Assembly (NCBI GenBank): GCA_018368345.1
Contig: JAGZEK010000001.1
Span: 62,001 to 126,000 of the forward strand
Direction: 5' to 3'
DNA: 64,000 nucleotides
From: Collinsella sp.
GTDB taxonomy: Bacteria > Actinomycetota > Coriobacteriia > Coriobacteriales > Coriobacteriaceae
The translations under genes were made by a program, and so were the position numbers. Shown here one piece after another: positions 38,434 to 45,233 of this stretch (within the stretch, counting starts at the first letter, position 1; every line of letters begins with the position of its first letter). The notes beneath the pieces were generated by a model. It had not been told where the DNA came from. It worked only from the letters and a program-made list of their open reading frames with translations, and ran no database searches.

Positions 38434-38487
38434 GTGGACACCGCCGACCTCAAGGACAACGACAAGGGCCCCAAGTTCGACCTGTAA
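38434..38487 (+). pseudogene. Possible C-terminal coding remnant
   Basis: The frame ending at the TAA of 38485-38487 reads VDTADLKDNDKGPKFDL and stops. It looks like real coding sequence, charged with high-expression codons such as GAC, AAG and CTC, but has no start or upstream body. It may be the tail of a lost gene; I cannot name the family. Confidence 0.25.
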
Positions 38488-38503
38488 ACTCACCACTTCA
38501 AAC

Positions 38504-38560
38504 ATCTCAATCTGTAACAGTAAGATCCAATTTCCATCCCTAGTTGTTACAGATCAAGAC
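38504..38560. repeat. 57-bp palindrome F (single unit)
   Basis: The only solitary unit: ATCTCAATCTGTAACA, a 25-bp core and TGTTACAGATCAAGAC. It lies between divergent genes. Confidence 0.93.
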
Positions 38561-38607
38561 ATTTCAGCAATCCCCTTTCACCATCCTATTCAAATACAAC
38601 AATTTTA

Positions 38608-38634
38608 TTAGTCTTGGTTAACTTTTGAGCCTAA
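38608..38634. promoter_or_regulatory. Candidate metal-regulator site before the Nramp gene
   Basis: An imperfect inverted repeat TTAGTCT ... AGCCTAA spans 27 bp centred near GTTAAC. It resembles the TTAGG-type half sites of DtxR/MntR repressors but is not a close match. It lies 49 bp before the start codon. Confidence 0.3.
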
Positions 38635-38682
38635 AACGGGTATCCTTTGCGGCGTCAAACAAACGGCACGCAGGAGCTCACC

Positions 38683-39939
38683 ATGCTCAACCATCTCAAA
38701 CAACGCTTTGGCTCCCGGCGCACCGGTGGTCACGGAGGCCTAGACATTGCGCGGCATATCGGCCCCGGGCTGCTCGTGACCGTCGGCTTTATCGACCCGG
38801 GCAACTGGGCCTCCAATATGGCCGCGGGCTCGCAGTTTGGCTACGCGCTGCTGTGGATCGTCACGCTGTCCACGATTATGCTCATCGTGCTGCAGCACAA
38901 CGCGGCGCACCTGGGTATCGCCACGGGCGCCTGCCTTGCCGAGGCCACGACACGTTACCTCCCCCGCTTCGTCGGGCGTACGGTGCTCGCCAGCGCCTAT
39001 CTCGCGACCATCGCCACCGCCATGGCCGAAGTCCTGGGCGGCGCGATTGCCCTTCAAATGCTCTTTGGGCTGCCCGTGCGCGCGGGCTGCGTCATCGTGG
39101 CGGCAGTATCGATGGCGATGCTCATGACGAACTCCTACAAGCATGCCGAACGCTGGATCATCGCCTTCGTAGGCGTGGTAGGACTCTCGTTTTTGGCCGA
39201 GCTTGCACTAGTCAAGGTCGACTGGCCGCAAGCCGCCGCAAGCTGGATCACGCCTAGTATGCCCACTGGCTCTGCCGCGATTATCGTGAGTGTCCTGGGT
39301 GCGGTCGTTATGCCACACAACCTTTTTCTGCACTCCGAGGTCATCCAATCCATGCACTTCGAAGGCCAAGGCGAGCAGGTTATCGAAGAACGTCTGCGCT
39401 ACGAGCTCTTTGACACGCTCTTTTCGATGGGCGTGGGCTGGGCAATCAACTCGGCAATGGTCATCCTGGCCGCAACGACCTTCTTTGCGCACGGCATGGT
39501 CGTAGACGACCTCGCCGTCGCAGCGGCCACGCTCTCCCCCATTCTGGGCCCGGCGAGCTCGACCATCTTTGCGGTAGCGCTGCTGTTCGCGGGACTATCG
39601 AGTAGTGTGACGGCGGGTATGGCGGCGGGCACCATCACCGCGGGCATGTTCGACGAGGAATACGACATACACGACCGACATTCCTCGATCGGGGTGGCGG
39701 CCTGTTTCGTCGGCGCAGTGACGGCGTGCCTGGTCGTCCCAAATCCTTTTGAAGGTCTCATCTGGAGTCAGGCACTGTTGTCGCTTCAGCTGCCGATTAC
39801 GGTCTTTGTGCTCATACGGCTCACCAGTTCACCCCGCGTCATGGGCAAATACGCCAACTCGCGCCCACTCAACGCGCTGCTTGTAGGGATCGGTGCCATC
39901 GTGACGATTCTAGATGTCGTGTTGTTGACAGGGATGTAA
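38683..39939 (+). CDS. Nramp-family divalent metal (Mn2+/Fe2+) transporter
   Basis: Proton-coupled metal importer, 418 residues, about eleven membrane helices. The family's metal-binding helices are clear: FIDPGNWASN in the first helix (DPGN) and VMPHNLFLHSEV in the sixth (MPH). The body follows bacterial MntH closely, including 'TAMAEVLGGAIALQMLFGLP' and 'GLSSSVTAGMAAGTITAGM'. It imports Mn(II) and possibly Fe(II). The start MLNHLKQRF has AGGAG six bases upstream. A weak symmetric site upstream might bind a DtxR/MntR-type repressor. It converges on the rubredoxin gene, with palindrome cluster G between them. Confidence 0.9.
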   Translation: MLNHLKQRFGSRRTGGHGGLDIARHIGPGLLVTVGFIDPGNWASNMAAGSQFGYALLWIVTLSTIMLIVLQHNAAHLGIATGACLAEATTRYLPRFVGRTVLASAYLATIATAMAEVLGGAIALQMLFGLPVRAGCVIVAAVSMAMLMTNSYKHAERWIIAFVGVVGLSFLAELALVKVDWPQAAASWITPSMPTGSAAIIVSVLGAVVMPHNLFLHSEVIQSMHFEGQGEQVIEERLRYELFDTLFSMGVGWAINSAMVILAATTFFAHGMVVDDLAVAAATLSPILGPASSTIFAVALLFAGLSSSVTAGMAAGTITAGMFDEEYDIHDRHSSIGVAACFVGAVTACLVVPNPFEGLIWSQALLSLQLPITVFVLIRLTSSPRVMGKYANSRPLNALLVGIGAIVTILDVVLLTGM

Positions 39940-39966
39940 TGGGACGGGGCACCTACCCAGGCAAAC

Positions 39967-40103
39967 GTCTCGATCTGTAACAGGAAGACCCGTTTCGAGC
40001 CGTTAGATGTTACAGATCGAGATCATTCCGAGGGACAGCTCCGTTTGTCTCAATCTGTAACAAGTGGACCCAATTTCCACCGTTAGATGTTACAGATTGA
40101 GAC
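39967..40103. repeat. 57-bp palindrome cluster G (2 units)
   Basis: Units at 39967-40023 and 40047-40103; starts are 80 bp apart. The sequence after the second unit, AAAAGGTCGACC, matches the spacer of clusters A and D, as if a further unit had been lost. It lies between convergent genes. Confidence 0.95.
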
Positions 40104-40168
40104 AAAAGGTCGACCGGACTCACAACAGACAGGATCGGCCAACAGCAACCGTGATCCCTTGGGGACGG

Positions 40169-40207
40169 AGGAAAAGGGCCCCGGCCGAGAATTCGACCGA
40201 GGCCCTT
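40169..40207 (-). terminator. Terminator of the rubredoxin gene
   Basis: An imperfect 15-bp stem (AAGGGCCCCGGCCGA / TCGACCGAGGCCCTT, two mismatches), with TTTT following on the minus strand, 41 bases beyond the stop. Confidence 0.7.
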
Positions 40208-40247
40208 GGACAGAGCTATGCGTTGATACGAGCCGTGTGTCTGCGAG

Positions 40248-40391
40248 CTACTCCTCGACGAGCTCAAACTGATCGGGACCGACGCCGCAAACCGGGCACA
40301 CGTAATCTTCGGGCAGCTCGGGCGTATCGACCTCAACCTCGTAACCGCAAACGACGCACACGAACTTATACGTCTTCTTCTCCTCAGCCAT
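40248..40391 (-). CDS. Rubredoxin
   Basis: Small iron-sulfur electron carrier, 47 residues, slightly shorter than the usual 52-54. The Fe site is formed by FVCVVCGYEV and YVCPVCGVGPDQFE (two C-x2-C pairs). The first loop replaces the usual aromatic G-Y-x-Y pattern with CGYEVEVDTPELPEDY. Rubredoxins pass electrons to oxygen- and peroxide-reducing enzymes in anaerobes. GAGGAG lies six bases before the ATG at 40391. It follows a flavin reductase gene on the same strand by 89 bp, and these two together form the parts of an NAD(P)H-flavin-rubredoxin chain. Confidence 0.88.
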   Translation of the reverse strand: MAEEKKTYKFVCVVCGYEVEVDTPELPEDYVCPVCGVGPDQFELVEE

Positions 40392-40480
40392 GATGTTCTC
40401 CTCTCGAACGCGACTGGTGATGTACTTCATTTATCAGTATAGATTCTCAATAATATAATGCAAGTATTTTTAAAACATTT

Positions 40481-40984
40481 CTAGCCTTGATACGAGGACG
40501 CCTTCGGAGGCGTCTTGCCCTTCAGGACCTTATGGTAGTAATCGTAGGTGAGCGGCGTCTCGTCACTCAAGCGCTCGGCATCCTCGACCTCGCCGATAAA
40601 CAGCAGATGCGTGCCAACATCCACAGTGTCGATCAAATGGCAGCTAAACAGGGCCGCCGCGTGCTCGGGCACATAGGGCATGCCCAGAGCCGTCTCGCGG
40701 GTCTCGTATTTGGCAAACTTGTCATAATCGCTGCTGGTGCGGAACCCAAAGTTACCGATGTAGAGCATATCGGCCGTCTGATCGATCACGGTCAGCGCGA
40801 ACGCTTTGGCCGATGCGATGACGCCCGAGGTGACGTTGCCCTTGTTCACGGCAACCGAAATGCGCGGCGGCATGGACGTCACCTGCACCGCCGTGTTGAT
40901 GACGCAGCCGGCGCGCAGCCCGTCTGCCGCGGCGCTCACCACGTACAGGCCGCTCGGCATGGTAAAGAACGCAGTTTTGTCCAT
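40481..40984 (-). CDS. Flavin reductase-like FMN-binding protein (flavoredoxin type)
   Basis: Soluble protein of 167 residues with the split-barrel FMN-binding fold of the flavin reductase-like family. Conserved features include 'MPSGLYVVSA' near the start, 'CVINTAVQVTSMPPRISVAVNKGNVT' for FMN phosphate binding, 'FALTVIDQTAD', 'FGFRTSSDYDKF' and the late 'GTHLLFIGEVEDAE'. Similar proteins reduce flavins or act as flavoredoxin, and some are fused to rubredoxin in high-molecular-weight rubredoxins. The neighbouring rubredoxin supports that pairing. The start at MDKTAFF has GGGGAG eight bases upstream; a longer reading is unsupported. Confidence 0.85.
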   Translation of the reverse strand: MDKTAFFTMPSGLYVVSAAADGLRAGCVINTAVQVTSMPPRISVAVNKGNVTSGVIASAKAFALTVIDQTADMLYIGNFGFRTSSDYDKFAKYETRETALGMPYVPEHAAALFSCHLIDTVDVGTHLLFIGEVEDAERLSDETPLTYDYYHKVLKGKTPPKASSYQG

Positions 40985-41111
40985 AACGATCACTCCCCTA
41001 GCTCGGGTTGGAACCTCATGGATGTATGTACCCACAAAAAAGGCAGCGCCCATAACGGACGCCGCCTTTGAAACATATGTGTCAGAACAGTAAGAAAGAT
41101 GAGACGCCCGC

Positions 41112-41179
41112 AGTTGCGGTGAAATAGGGACTGAATAGCCCCCTCAAACAGGCAAACCAGTCCGTATTCCACCGCAACT
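41112..41179. repeat. 22-bp inverted repeat after smpB
   Basis: Arms at 41112-41133 and 41158-41179 (beginning AGTTGCGGTG and ending CACCGCAACT) match in 20 of 22 positions around a 24-bp loop. It starts 13 bases after the smpB stop. There is no T-run, so it is a long hairpin repeat rather than a standard terminator. Confidence 0.8.
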
Positions 41180-41191
41180 TATGAAGGACGG

Positions 41192-41662
41192 TCAGCGGTT
41201 GCGTTCCTTGAGGGCGCGGTCGATCTCGCGTTGGACATCACGCTTGGCCATGTCCTCGCGCTTGTCGTAGAGCTTCTTGCCGCGACCCAGGCCCAGCAGC
41301 AGTTTTACGCGACCGTCGGTATTAAAGTAGAGCTCCAACGGAACCAGCGCATAACCACGGTTGCGAAGTTTGCCGTCAAGAAAGTCGATCTCCTTGCGGT
41401 GCAGCAGCAGACGGCGCCGACGGTCGGGATCGCGATTCCACACGCCACCATGGCTATAAGGGTGAATATGCAGGCCGACGAGCCAGCACTCACCGCCACG
41501 AATCAATGCAAAGGTATCGGTGATCTGGCAGGCGCGCTCGCGAATCGACTTGACCTCGGTGCCGCTCAGCTCAATACCGCACTCAAACGTCTCATCGATA
41601 AAGTACTCGTGATGTGCCGAGCGATTCTTGGAAATGAGCTTGCGCTCGCGCTTACTGGGCAT
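41192..41662 (-). CDS. smpB: SsrA (tmRNA)-binding protein
   Basis: Trans-translation factor of 156 residues that carries tmRNA into stalled ribosomes. The whole protein is typical: 'SKNRSAHHEYFIDETFECGIELSGTEVKSIRE', 'DTFALIRGGECWLVGLHIHPYSHG', 'RLLLHRKEID', 'PLELYFNTDGRVKLLLGLGRGKKLYDKREDMAKRD' and a basic tail. It overlaps the end of the TPR gene by 11 bases, so translation is probably coupled; AAGGAGG lies six bases before the ATG. The tmRNA gene itself is not visible nearby. RNase R, its degradation partner, is encoded at 50181-52316. Confidence 0.95.
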   Translation of the reverse strand: MPSKRERKLISKNRSAHHEYFIDETFECGIELSGTEVKSIRERACQITDTFALIRGGECWLVGLHIHPYSHGGVWNRDPDRRRRLLLHRKEIDFLDGKLRNRGYALVPLELYFNTDGRVKLLLGLGRGKKLYDKREDMAKRDVQREIDRALKERNR

Positions 41663-42569
41663 CGCCGGCCTCCTTGGCGCCATCGGCGTTTGAGCCCGCA
41701 GCCTCGCGCTTTGCCCTGCGCTCGGCATTAAGCTCGGCATCGCTCTCGCGCACCAGTTTGATAATCGCCGCGCAGGCCTCCTCGCCCACCAGGTCGCGGG
41801 CACGGACCGTCAGGCGCGTAGCCTCCTGCTTGTCGCCGTCGCTTGCAGCATCGGTCGCGCACATGATCAGGCAGATGGCGATCTCGGCCGAAGGCGAGGT
41901 CGGCACGCCCTGCAGGGCGAGCTCACCCATCACATGGTCGTCACTCTCGTCCGCGGCATCCGGATAGGTGGTATGGATCTTGTTGAGCAGGCGCGTCGTA
42001 TGCGCATCATTGGGCGCCAGGCGCAGCGCCAGACGCGCGCAGCCCACGGCAGCCGAAACGTTCTCGGTCTCGGGCTCCAAGAAGTACTGACCTAGATTGG
42101 CGTAAGCGCGGGCGGCGCACTTGCCATCGCTTGCACGCTCCAGCACCGAAAACGAAAGCGAAGCCCACTCCTGCTTGTCCTCGAGCGCGCGGAACAGCTC
42201 GGCCAAGTCCAAGCGATAGTTGCAGTTCATGGGATCCCAACGCACGGCCTGCATCAGGGCATTCCGAGCACTCACATAATCCTGCTGGCGAATGTAGGCA
42301 TACGCCATGTCGGAATACAGGCGATCAAAGGGCACCTCGACCTGCACCAGCTCGCGCGGATCCTTTTCCACGCGGCGGTAGGCCAGACGCTCAAACTTGC
42401 TGTCGAAACTAAAATACTGGCGCTTCTCCTCCGTCTTGCATTCAGCGTCGATATACTCCTCGGCAAGCTCCACCAGACGCTCCAGCAGCGGCGTCGCCGT
42501 AGCCAGGTCGCCCTGCGCCAGATAGTTCTCGGCATACGTGATGTCTTCCAAGCTGATAGGCAGGTCCAT
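41652..42569 (-). CDS. Tetratricopeptide-repeat protein
   Basis: Soluble helical protein of 305 residues. Several TPR-like helix pairs can be read: 'AENYLAQGDLATATPLLERLVELAEEYIDAE', 'DMAYAYIRQQDYVSARNALMQAVRWDPMN' (canonical W/A/Y/A-P spacing) and 'LGQYFLEPETENVSAAVGCARLALRLAPN'. The C-terminus is an acidic, then Ala/Lys/Arg-rich helix. It probably serves as a protein-interaction scaffold; partners are unknown. It is the first gene of a two-gene unit with smpB, the stop codon lying inside smpB. GAGGAG precedes the ATG. The tRNA-operon terminator stands upstream. Confidence 0.8.
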   Translation of the reverse strand: MDLPISLEDITYAENYLAQGDLATATPLLERLVELAEEYIDAECKTEEKRQYFSFDSKFERLAYRRVEKDPRELVQVEVPFDRLYSDMAYAYIRQQDYVSARNALMQAVRWDPMNCNYRLDLAELFRALEDKQEWASLSFSVLERASDGKCAARAYANLGQYFLEPETENVSAAVGCARLALRLAPNDAHTTRLLNKIHTTYPDAADESDDHVMGELALQGVPTSPSAEIAICLIMCATDAASDGDKQEATRLTVRARDLVGEEACAAIIKLVRESDAELNAERRAKREAAGSNADGAKEAGDAQ

Positions 42570-42628
42570 GACAACTCCTCGGTCCGGGCGGCAGACTCAA
42601 CGCGCGCCTTAAATATCGGTCAATACAC

Positions 42629-42656
42629 AAAACCCGGGTCTCTTACGAGGCCCGGG
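42629..42656 (-). terminator. Terminator of the tRNA operon
   Basis: A 10-bp stem (CCCGGGTCTC / GAGGCCCGGG, one mismatch) with a 4-base loop and TTTT on the minus strand, just beyond tRNA-Glu. Confidence 0.85.
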
Positions 42657-42666
42657 CGTTCAATTT

Positions 42667-42743
42667 TGGTAGCCCGTACCAGATTCGAACTGGTGATCTC
42701 CGCCTTGAGAGGGCGGCGTCCTAAACCGCTAGACGAACGGGCC
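42667..42743 (-). tRNA. tRNA-Glu (CTC)
   Basis: The complete cloverleaf reads on the minus strand: acceptor GGCCCGT pairs with ACGGGCT (first pair G-T), D arm TCTAGCGGTTTAGGA, anticodon stem CCGCC/GGCGG with loop CTCTCAA giving anticodon CTC, and T arm with GTTCGAATC. CCA is encoded (42669-42667). Confidence 0.97.
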
Positions 42744-42760
42744 ATATGTAGCAAATGCAA

Positions 42761-42834
42761 TGGCTGGGATGGAGGGAGTCGAACCCCCATTGACGGAACC
42801 AGAATCCGCTGTCCTGCCATTAGACGACATCCCA
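42761..42834 (-). tRNA. tRNA-Gln (CTG)
   Basis: Minus-strand cloverleaf: acceptor TGGGATG/CATCCCA, anticodon loop TTCTGGT giving CTG, T loop GTTCGACTC and an encoded CCA (42763-42761). It lies 17 bases upstream of tRNA-Glu, so the two are co-transcribed. Confidence 0.97.
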
Positions 42835-42878
42835 ATGACTGCATCGCTGCGCTCGGCTGTGCCTTTGCGCAAGAAAGA

Positions 42879-42907
42879 AATATACGGGAAGTCCGGCCGT
42901 GACGCAA
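42879..42907 (-). promoter_or_regulatory. Promoter of the tRNA operon
   Basis: -35 TTGCGT (42907-42902) and -10 TATATT (42884-42879) have an ideal 17-bp spacer, about 45 bp before tRNA-Gln. Confidence 0.75.
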
Positions 42908-42948
42908 GCCCCAATTTTGACTTTTTTGAAATTCAGTCAAATACGGCC

Positions 42949-43013
42949 GACACGTGAAGGACCTGTGAAGCGCCAGCGACACGTGAAGGACCTGTGAAGC
43001 GCCAGCGACACGT
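42949..43013. repeat. 29-bp tandem repeat, 2.25 copies
   Basis: Two identical 29-bp units (42949-42977 and 42978-43006, starting GACACGTGAAGGACCTGTGA) are followed by the first 7 bases of a third. It lies between the tRNA promoter and the small gene at 43129. Confidence 0.9.
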
Positions 43014-43128
43014 ACGGCGCCAAAGCCCGTAAAACATCCCGCATCTACCGCTGGTAGATTACAACAATGCAGCACTCACGGCTGATGGCACAATCGAACC
43101 GTCATCATTGCACGGATATCGAGGCGCC

Positions 43129-43539
43129 ATGGACGAAGAGCTTGATTACCTATGGGAGACCCTGGGCCTCGAGATCACTGCTGACCTTTGGCCCGAACGG
43201 GACAAAATCCATCCCACTCTGCGCCCCGCCATCACGGTGATGCAGGCAAAATACCGCCGTGCATCCTTTTTGATCATGCGGATGTCATGGCACGCGGGAC
43301 TCCCCGACCTTAAGCGAATCCAGGCAAGCCTCGTCGAGCTGTCCGGTATGCCGACTGTCATATCCGAGGCGCACCTGGAGCAGCGACAGCGCGAGCGACT
43401 GCAACAGCAGCGGATTCCCTTTATCTGCCCCGGCGTTCAGGCATATCTGCCCTTTATGGACGAGGAGTACTGGAGCGGCAAGCCCAACAAGCACGTAAAG
43501 GTCTACGATCCGCACGAATGGGCGCAGCTCAAGGATTGA
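43129..43539 (+). CDS. Hypothetical protein, possibly truncated MarR-like regulator
   Basis: Protein of 136 residues. Its second half has 'RERLQQQRIPFICPGVQAYLPFM', similar to the IPF-x-PG-x-Q-x-YLPF segment found in some MarR-annotated proteins of Gram-positive bacteria. Those are longer and carry a winged helix after this segment, whereas here the chain ends 30 residues later without an evident helix-turn-helix. It may therefore be a truncated or stand-alone N-terminal domain. GAGG lies four bases before the ATG, and the reading frame has normal codon use. No operon partner is seen: the neighbours are tRNAs and a convergent gene. Function is unknown. Confidence 0.55.
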   Translation: MDEELDYLWETLGLEITADLWPERDKIHPTLRPAITVMQAKYRRASFLIMRMSWHAGLPDLKRIQASLVELSGMPTVISEAHLEQRQRERLQQQRIPFICPGVQAYLPFMDEEYWSGKPNKHVKVYDPHEWAQLKD

Positions 43540-43611
43540 GCCGAGCGAGCCCTCCGATGGAAAACACGTCCCACCCCGAGCGCTCAAAACGGGTCGCACT
43601 TTCCGCAGCCG

Positions 43612-43971
43612 CTACAGCAGCGCCTCGGTCCAAGCTGCTTCCCTAAAGCCGGGAATCGCAAAGTCGTCGCCCACCAACAGCGGACGCTTAACCAGCATGC
43701 CGTCGGTCGCCAGCAGCTCGTAGCACTCCCGATCCGTCATGCCCGCATCTAGACGCGCCTTCAGGCCCAGCTCTCGATATTTCATGCCCGACGAATTAAA
43801 GAAGCGCCGCACCGGCAGTCCCGAACGAGCAATCCAGGTCGCAAGCTCATCAGCCGTGGGATTGTCCAAAACGATATCGCGGTCGATATACTCTACCCCG
43901 TGTTCGTCCAGCCATGCCTTGGCCTTCTTACAGGTCGAGCACTTGGGATATTCAACAAACAGTACGGTCAT
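43612..43971 (-). CDS. Spx/ArsC-like thioredoxin-fold protein (YffB/MgsR type)
   Basis: Small redox protein of 119 residues from the ArsC/Spx superfamily. The N-terminal thioredoxin-like CSTC (Cys11, Cys14) is followed by the family pattern KKAKAWLDEHGVEY and, near residue 96, the conserved arginine in MLVKRPLLV. It lacks features needed to decide between glutaredoxin-coupled arsenate reductase, Spx-type RNA polymerase regulator and the uncharacterised YffB group. The double-cysteine site favours Spx/YffB. GGAGG lies six bases before the ATG. It is a single gene with no arsenic-resistance genes nearby. Confidence 0.82.
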   Translation of the reverse strand: MTVLFVEYPKCSTCKKAKAWLDEHGVEYIDRDIVLDNPTADELATWIARSGLPVRRFFNSSGMKYRELGLKARLDAGMTDRECYELLATDGMLVKRPLLVGDDFAIPGFREAAWTEALL

Positions 43972-44063
43972 GGAAATCCTCCGAATTTAGATCGGCCAAC
44001 GCAGGCACACGCCACACGAGGCGCCTTCGCATGATGGGCCAATTGTAGCCCACGGGTCACACG

Positions 44064-45116
44064 CTAAACGAACCGTACCCCGAATCCGCGTTTGATGAAC
44101 GGCAGCAGCTCCATTGCCTCGGGCGTGATATGGCCCGCAACGTTCATGCGCTCGTCACCGGGAAGATCGACCCGCGCAATCTCAAGCTCGCCTTCGTAGC
44201 GCCCATAGCCGCTATTGCTCACAGCGATCGACCCCGTCTTTCGTGACAGGCCGGCACCGGCATCCATCGGCACGGAATCCGGCTTAAGCGTCGTACGCGA
44301 CTCCTGAGACCTAAAGATGAGGGTGCTCGAATCGGGTCGGTCGTGATGAATCTGCCCACGTACATAGGCATAACCGGGCTCAAGCTCGCATTGCAGGTCC
44401 ACGTATCCGGCGGAAACATGAGCAAACTGCGTCCAGCCCGCATCGGAAAGATCGGGGTCGCCGACCAACACAATGTCGCAATCGGCGCCATGTGCAAGCT
44501 CAAGCATATCGAGAGCAACCTTTGACGCGCGACCGCGCTGCGCCTCGACCGTCGGCAGTCCCTCGAATACCGGCCCGCGAACGTTGGCATCACCCGGCAC
44601 AAAAGCCATGATTTCGAATCCAAGCGCCGCAAGACGAAGATTCACCCGAGCAATGTCCTCCAGAGCTAAACCGGTATAAGGCTTGGGGTAAAAATTGTGA
44701 CAGGCGGCAAAACGAGTCACATCGGCACCGGCCTCACGCCACGATGCGATTTCATCAGAACTCACCGTCGATGCATTGACCACAATGCGAAATACACCGG
44801 ACAGCTCCGCGACCCGCCGGGCGCTAAAGCCATAGTCCAAACGAAGGTATTCCAACCCCAGATCGCGCAGGTCCTCGATGCGCTCAAGCCCGAGCAAATC
44901 GCACGTGCGCGGCCCCACATCGGCAATGAGCGCAATGCCGCGGGCGGAAAGCAGCGACAGCACATGACGGACCTTATCGGTATACGCCGCTCCCCCATCC
45001 TCGGGAATATGCAGCGAGGTGAACGCATAGCGCGCACCCGCCGCGGCACCGTGTTCAATCGTCCGCTCAATATCCTGCAGAGGGCTGGAAAGATAAATCG
45101 AAATACCCGTTTTCAC
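44064..45116 (-). CDS. mupG: MupG-type 6-phospho-N-acetylmuramidase (DUF871)
   Basis: Cytosolic glycosidase of 350 residues with an N-terminal TIM barrel ('GISIYLSSP', 'YAFTSLHIPED', 'IADVGPRT', 'EYLRLDYGF', 'VVNASTVSSDEI', 'RFAACHNFYPKPYTGL') and a C-terminal cyclophilin-like domain. In Staphylococcus, MupG splits 6-phospho-MurNAc-GlcNAc taken up by MurP, releasing MurNAc-6-phosphate for MurQ. The gene order murR-murQ-murP-mupG here gives the same pathway. A terminator-like hairpin precedes its start, so its expression may be lower than that of the upstream genes. The start is the ATG at 45116; the ribosome site AAAGGAG is seven to eight bases away. Confidence 0.88.
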   Translation of the reverse strand: MKTGISIYLSSPLQDIERTIEHGAAAGARYAFTSLHIPEDGGAAYTDKVRHVLSLLSARGIALIADVGPRTCDLLGLERIEDLRDLGLEYLRLDYGFSARRVAELSGVFRIVVNASTVSSDEIASWREAGADVTRFAACHNFYPKPYTGLALEDIARVNLRLAALGFEIMAFVPGDANVRGPVFEGLPTVEAQRGRASKVALDMLELAHGADCDIVLVGDPDLSDAGWTQFAHVSAGYVDLQCELEPGYAYVRGQIHHDRPDSSTLIFRSQESRTTLKPDSVPMDAGAGLSRKTGSIAVSNSGYGRYEGELEIARVDLPGDERMNVAGHITPEAMELLPFIKRGFGVRFV

Positions 45117-45132
45117 GCTTCAACACTCCTTT

Positions 45133-45166
45133 AAAAAAGGCCGGCGGAGCAGTTAGCCCCGCCGGC
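45133..45166 (-). terminator. Intra-operon terminator between murP and mupG
   Basis: Stem GCCGGCGGAGC / GCCCCGCCGGC (one mismatch) with a 5-base loop and a six-T run on the minus strand. It lies 68 bp after the murP stop and 16 bp before the mupG start, so it probably attenuates mupG. Confidence 0.8.
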
Positions 45167-45233
45167 ACAACCATAGCATCAAGAAATCTGCCGCGCGCCG
45201 CGAGCCCTGAGCAACACGGCTCGCGATATCAAA

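Larger units (their letters stand above)
38321..38682. other. Divergent promoter region gltB / Nramp with one palindrome unit and a coding remnant
   Basis: No full gene is present. 38434-38487 reads as a plausible C-terminal coding end (see separate entry). Palindrome unit F is at 38504-38560 and a possible metal-regulator site at 38608-38634. Confidence 0.45.

Noticed and set aside
41054..41191. tmRNA (ssrA) gene next to smpB
   Set aside because: The gap is too short and has neither the tRNA-like ends nor a tag reading frame; it holds only a 22-bp inverted repeat.
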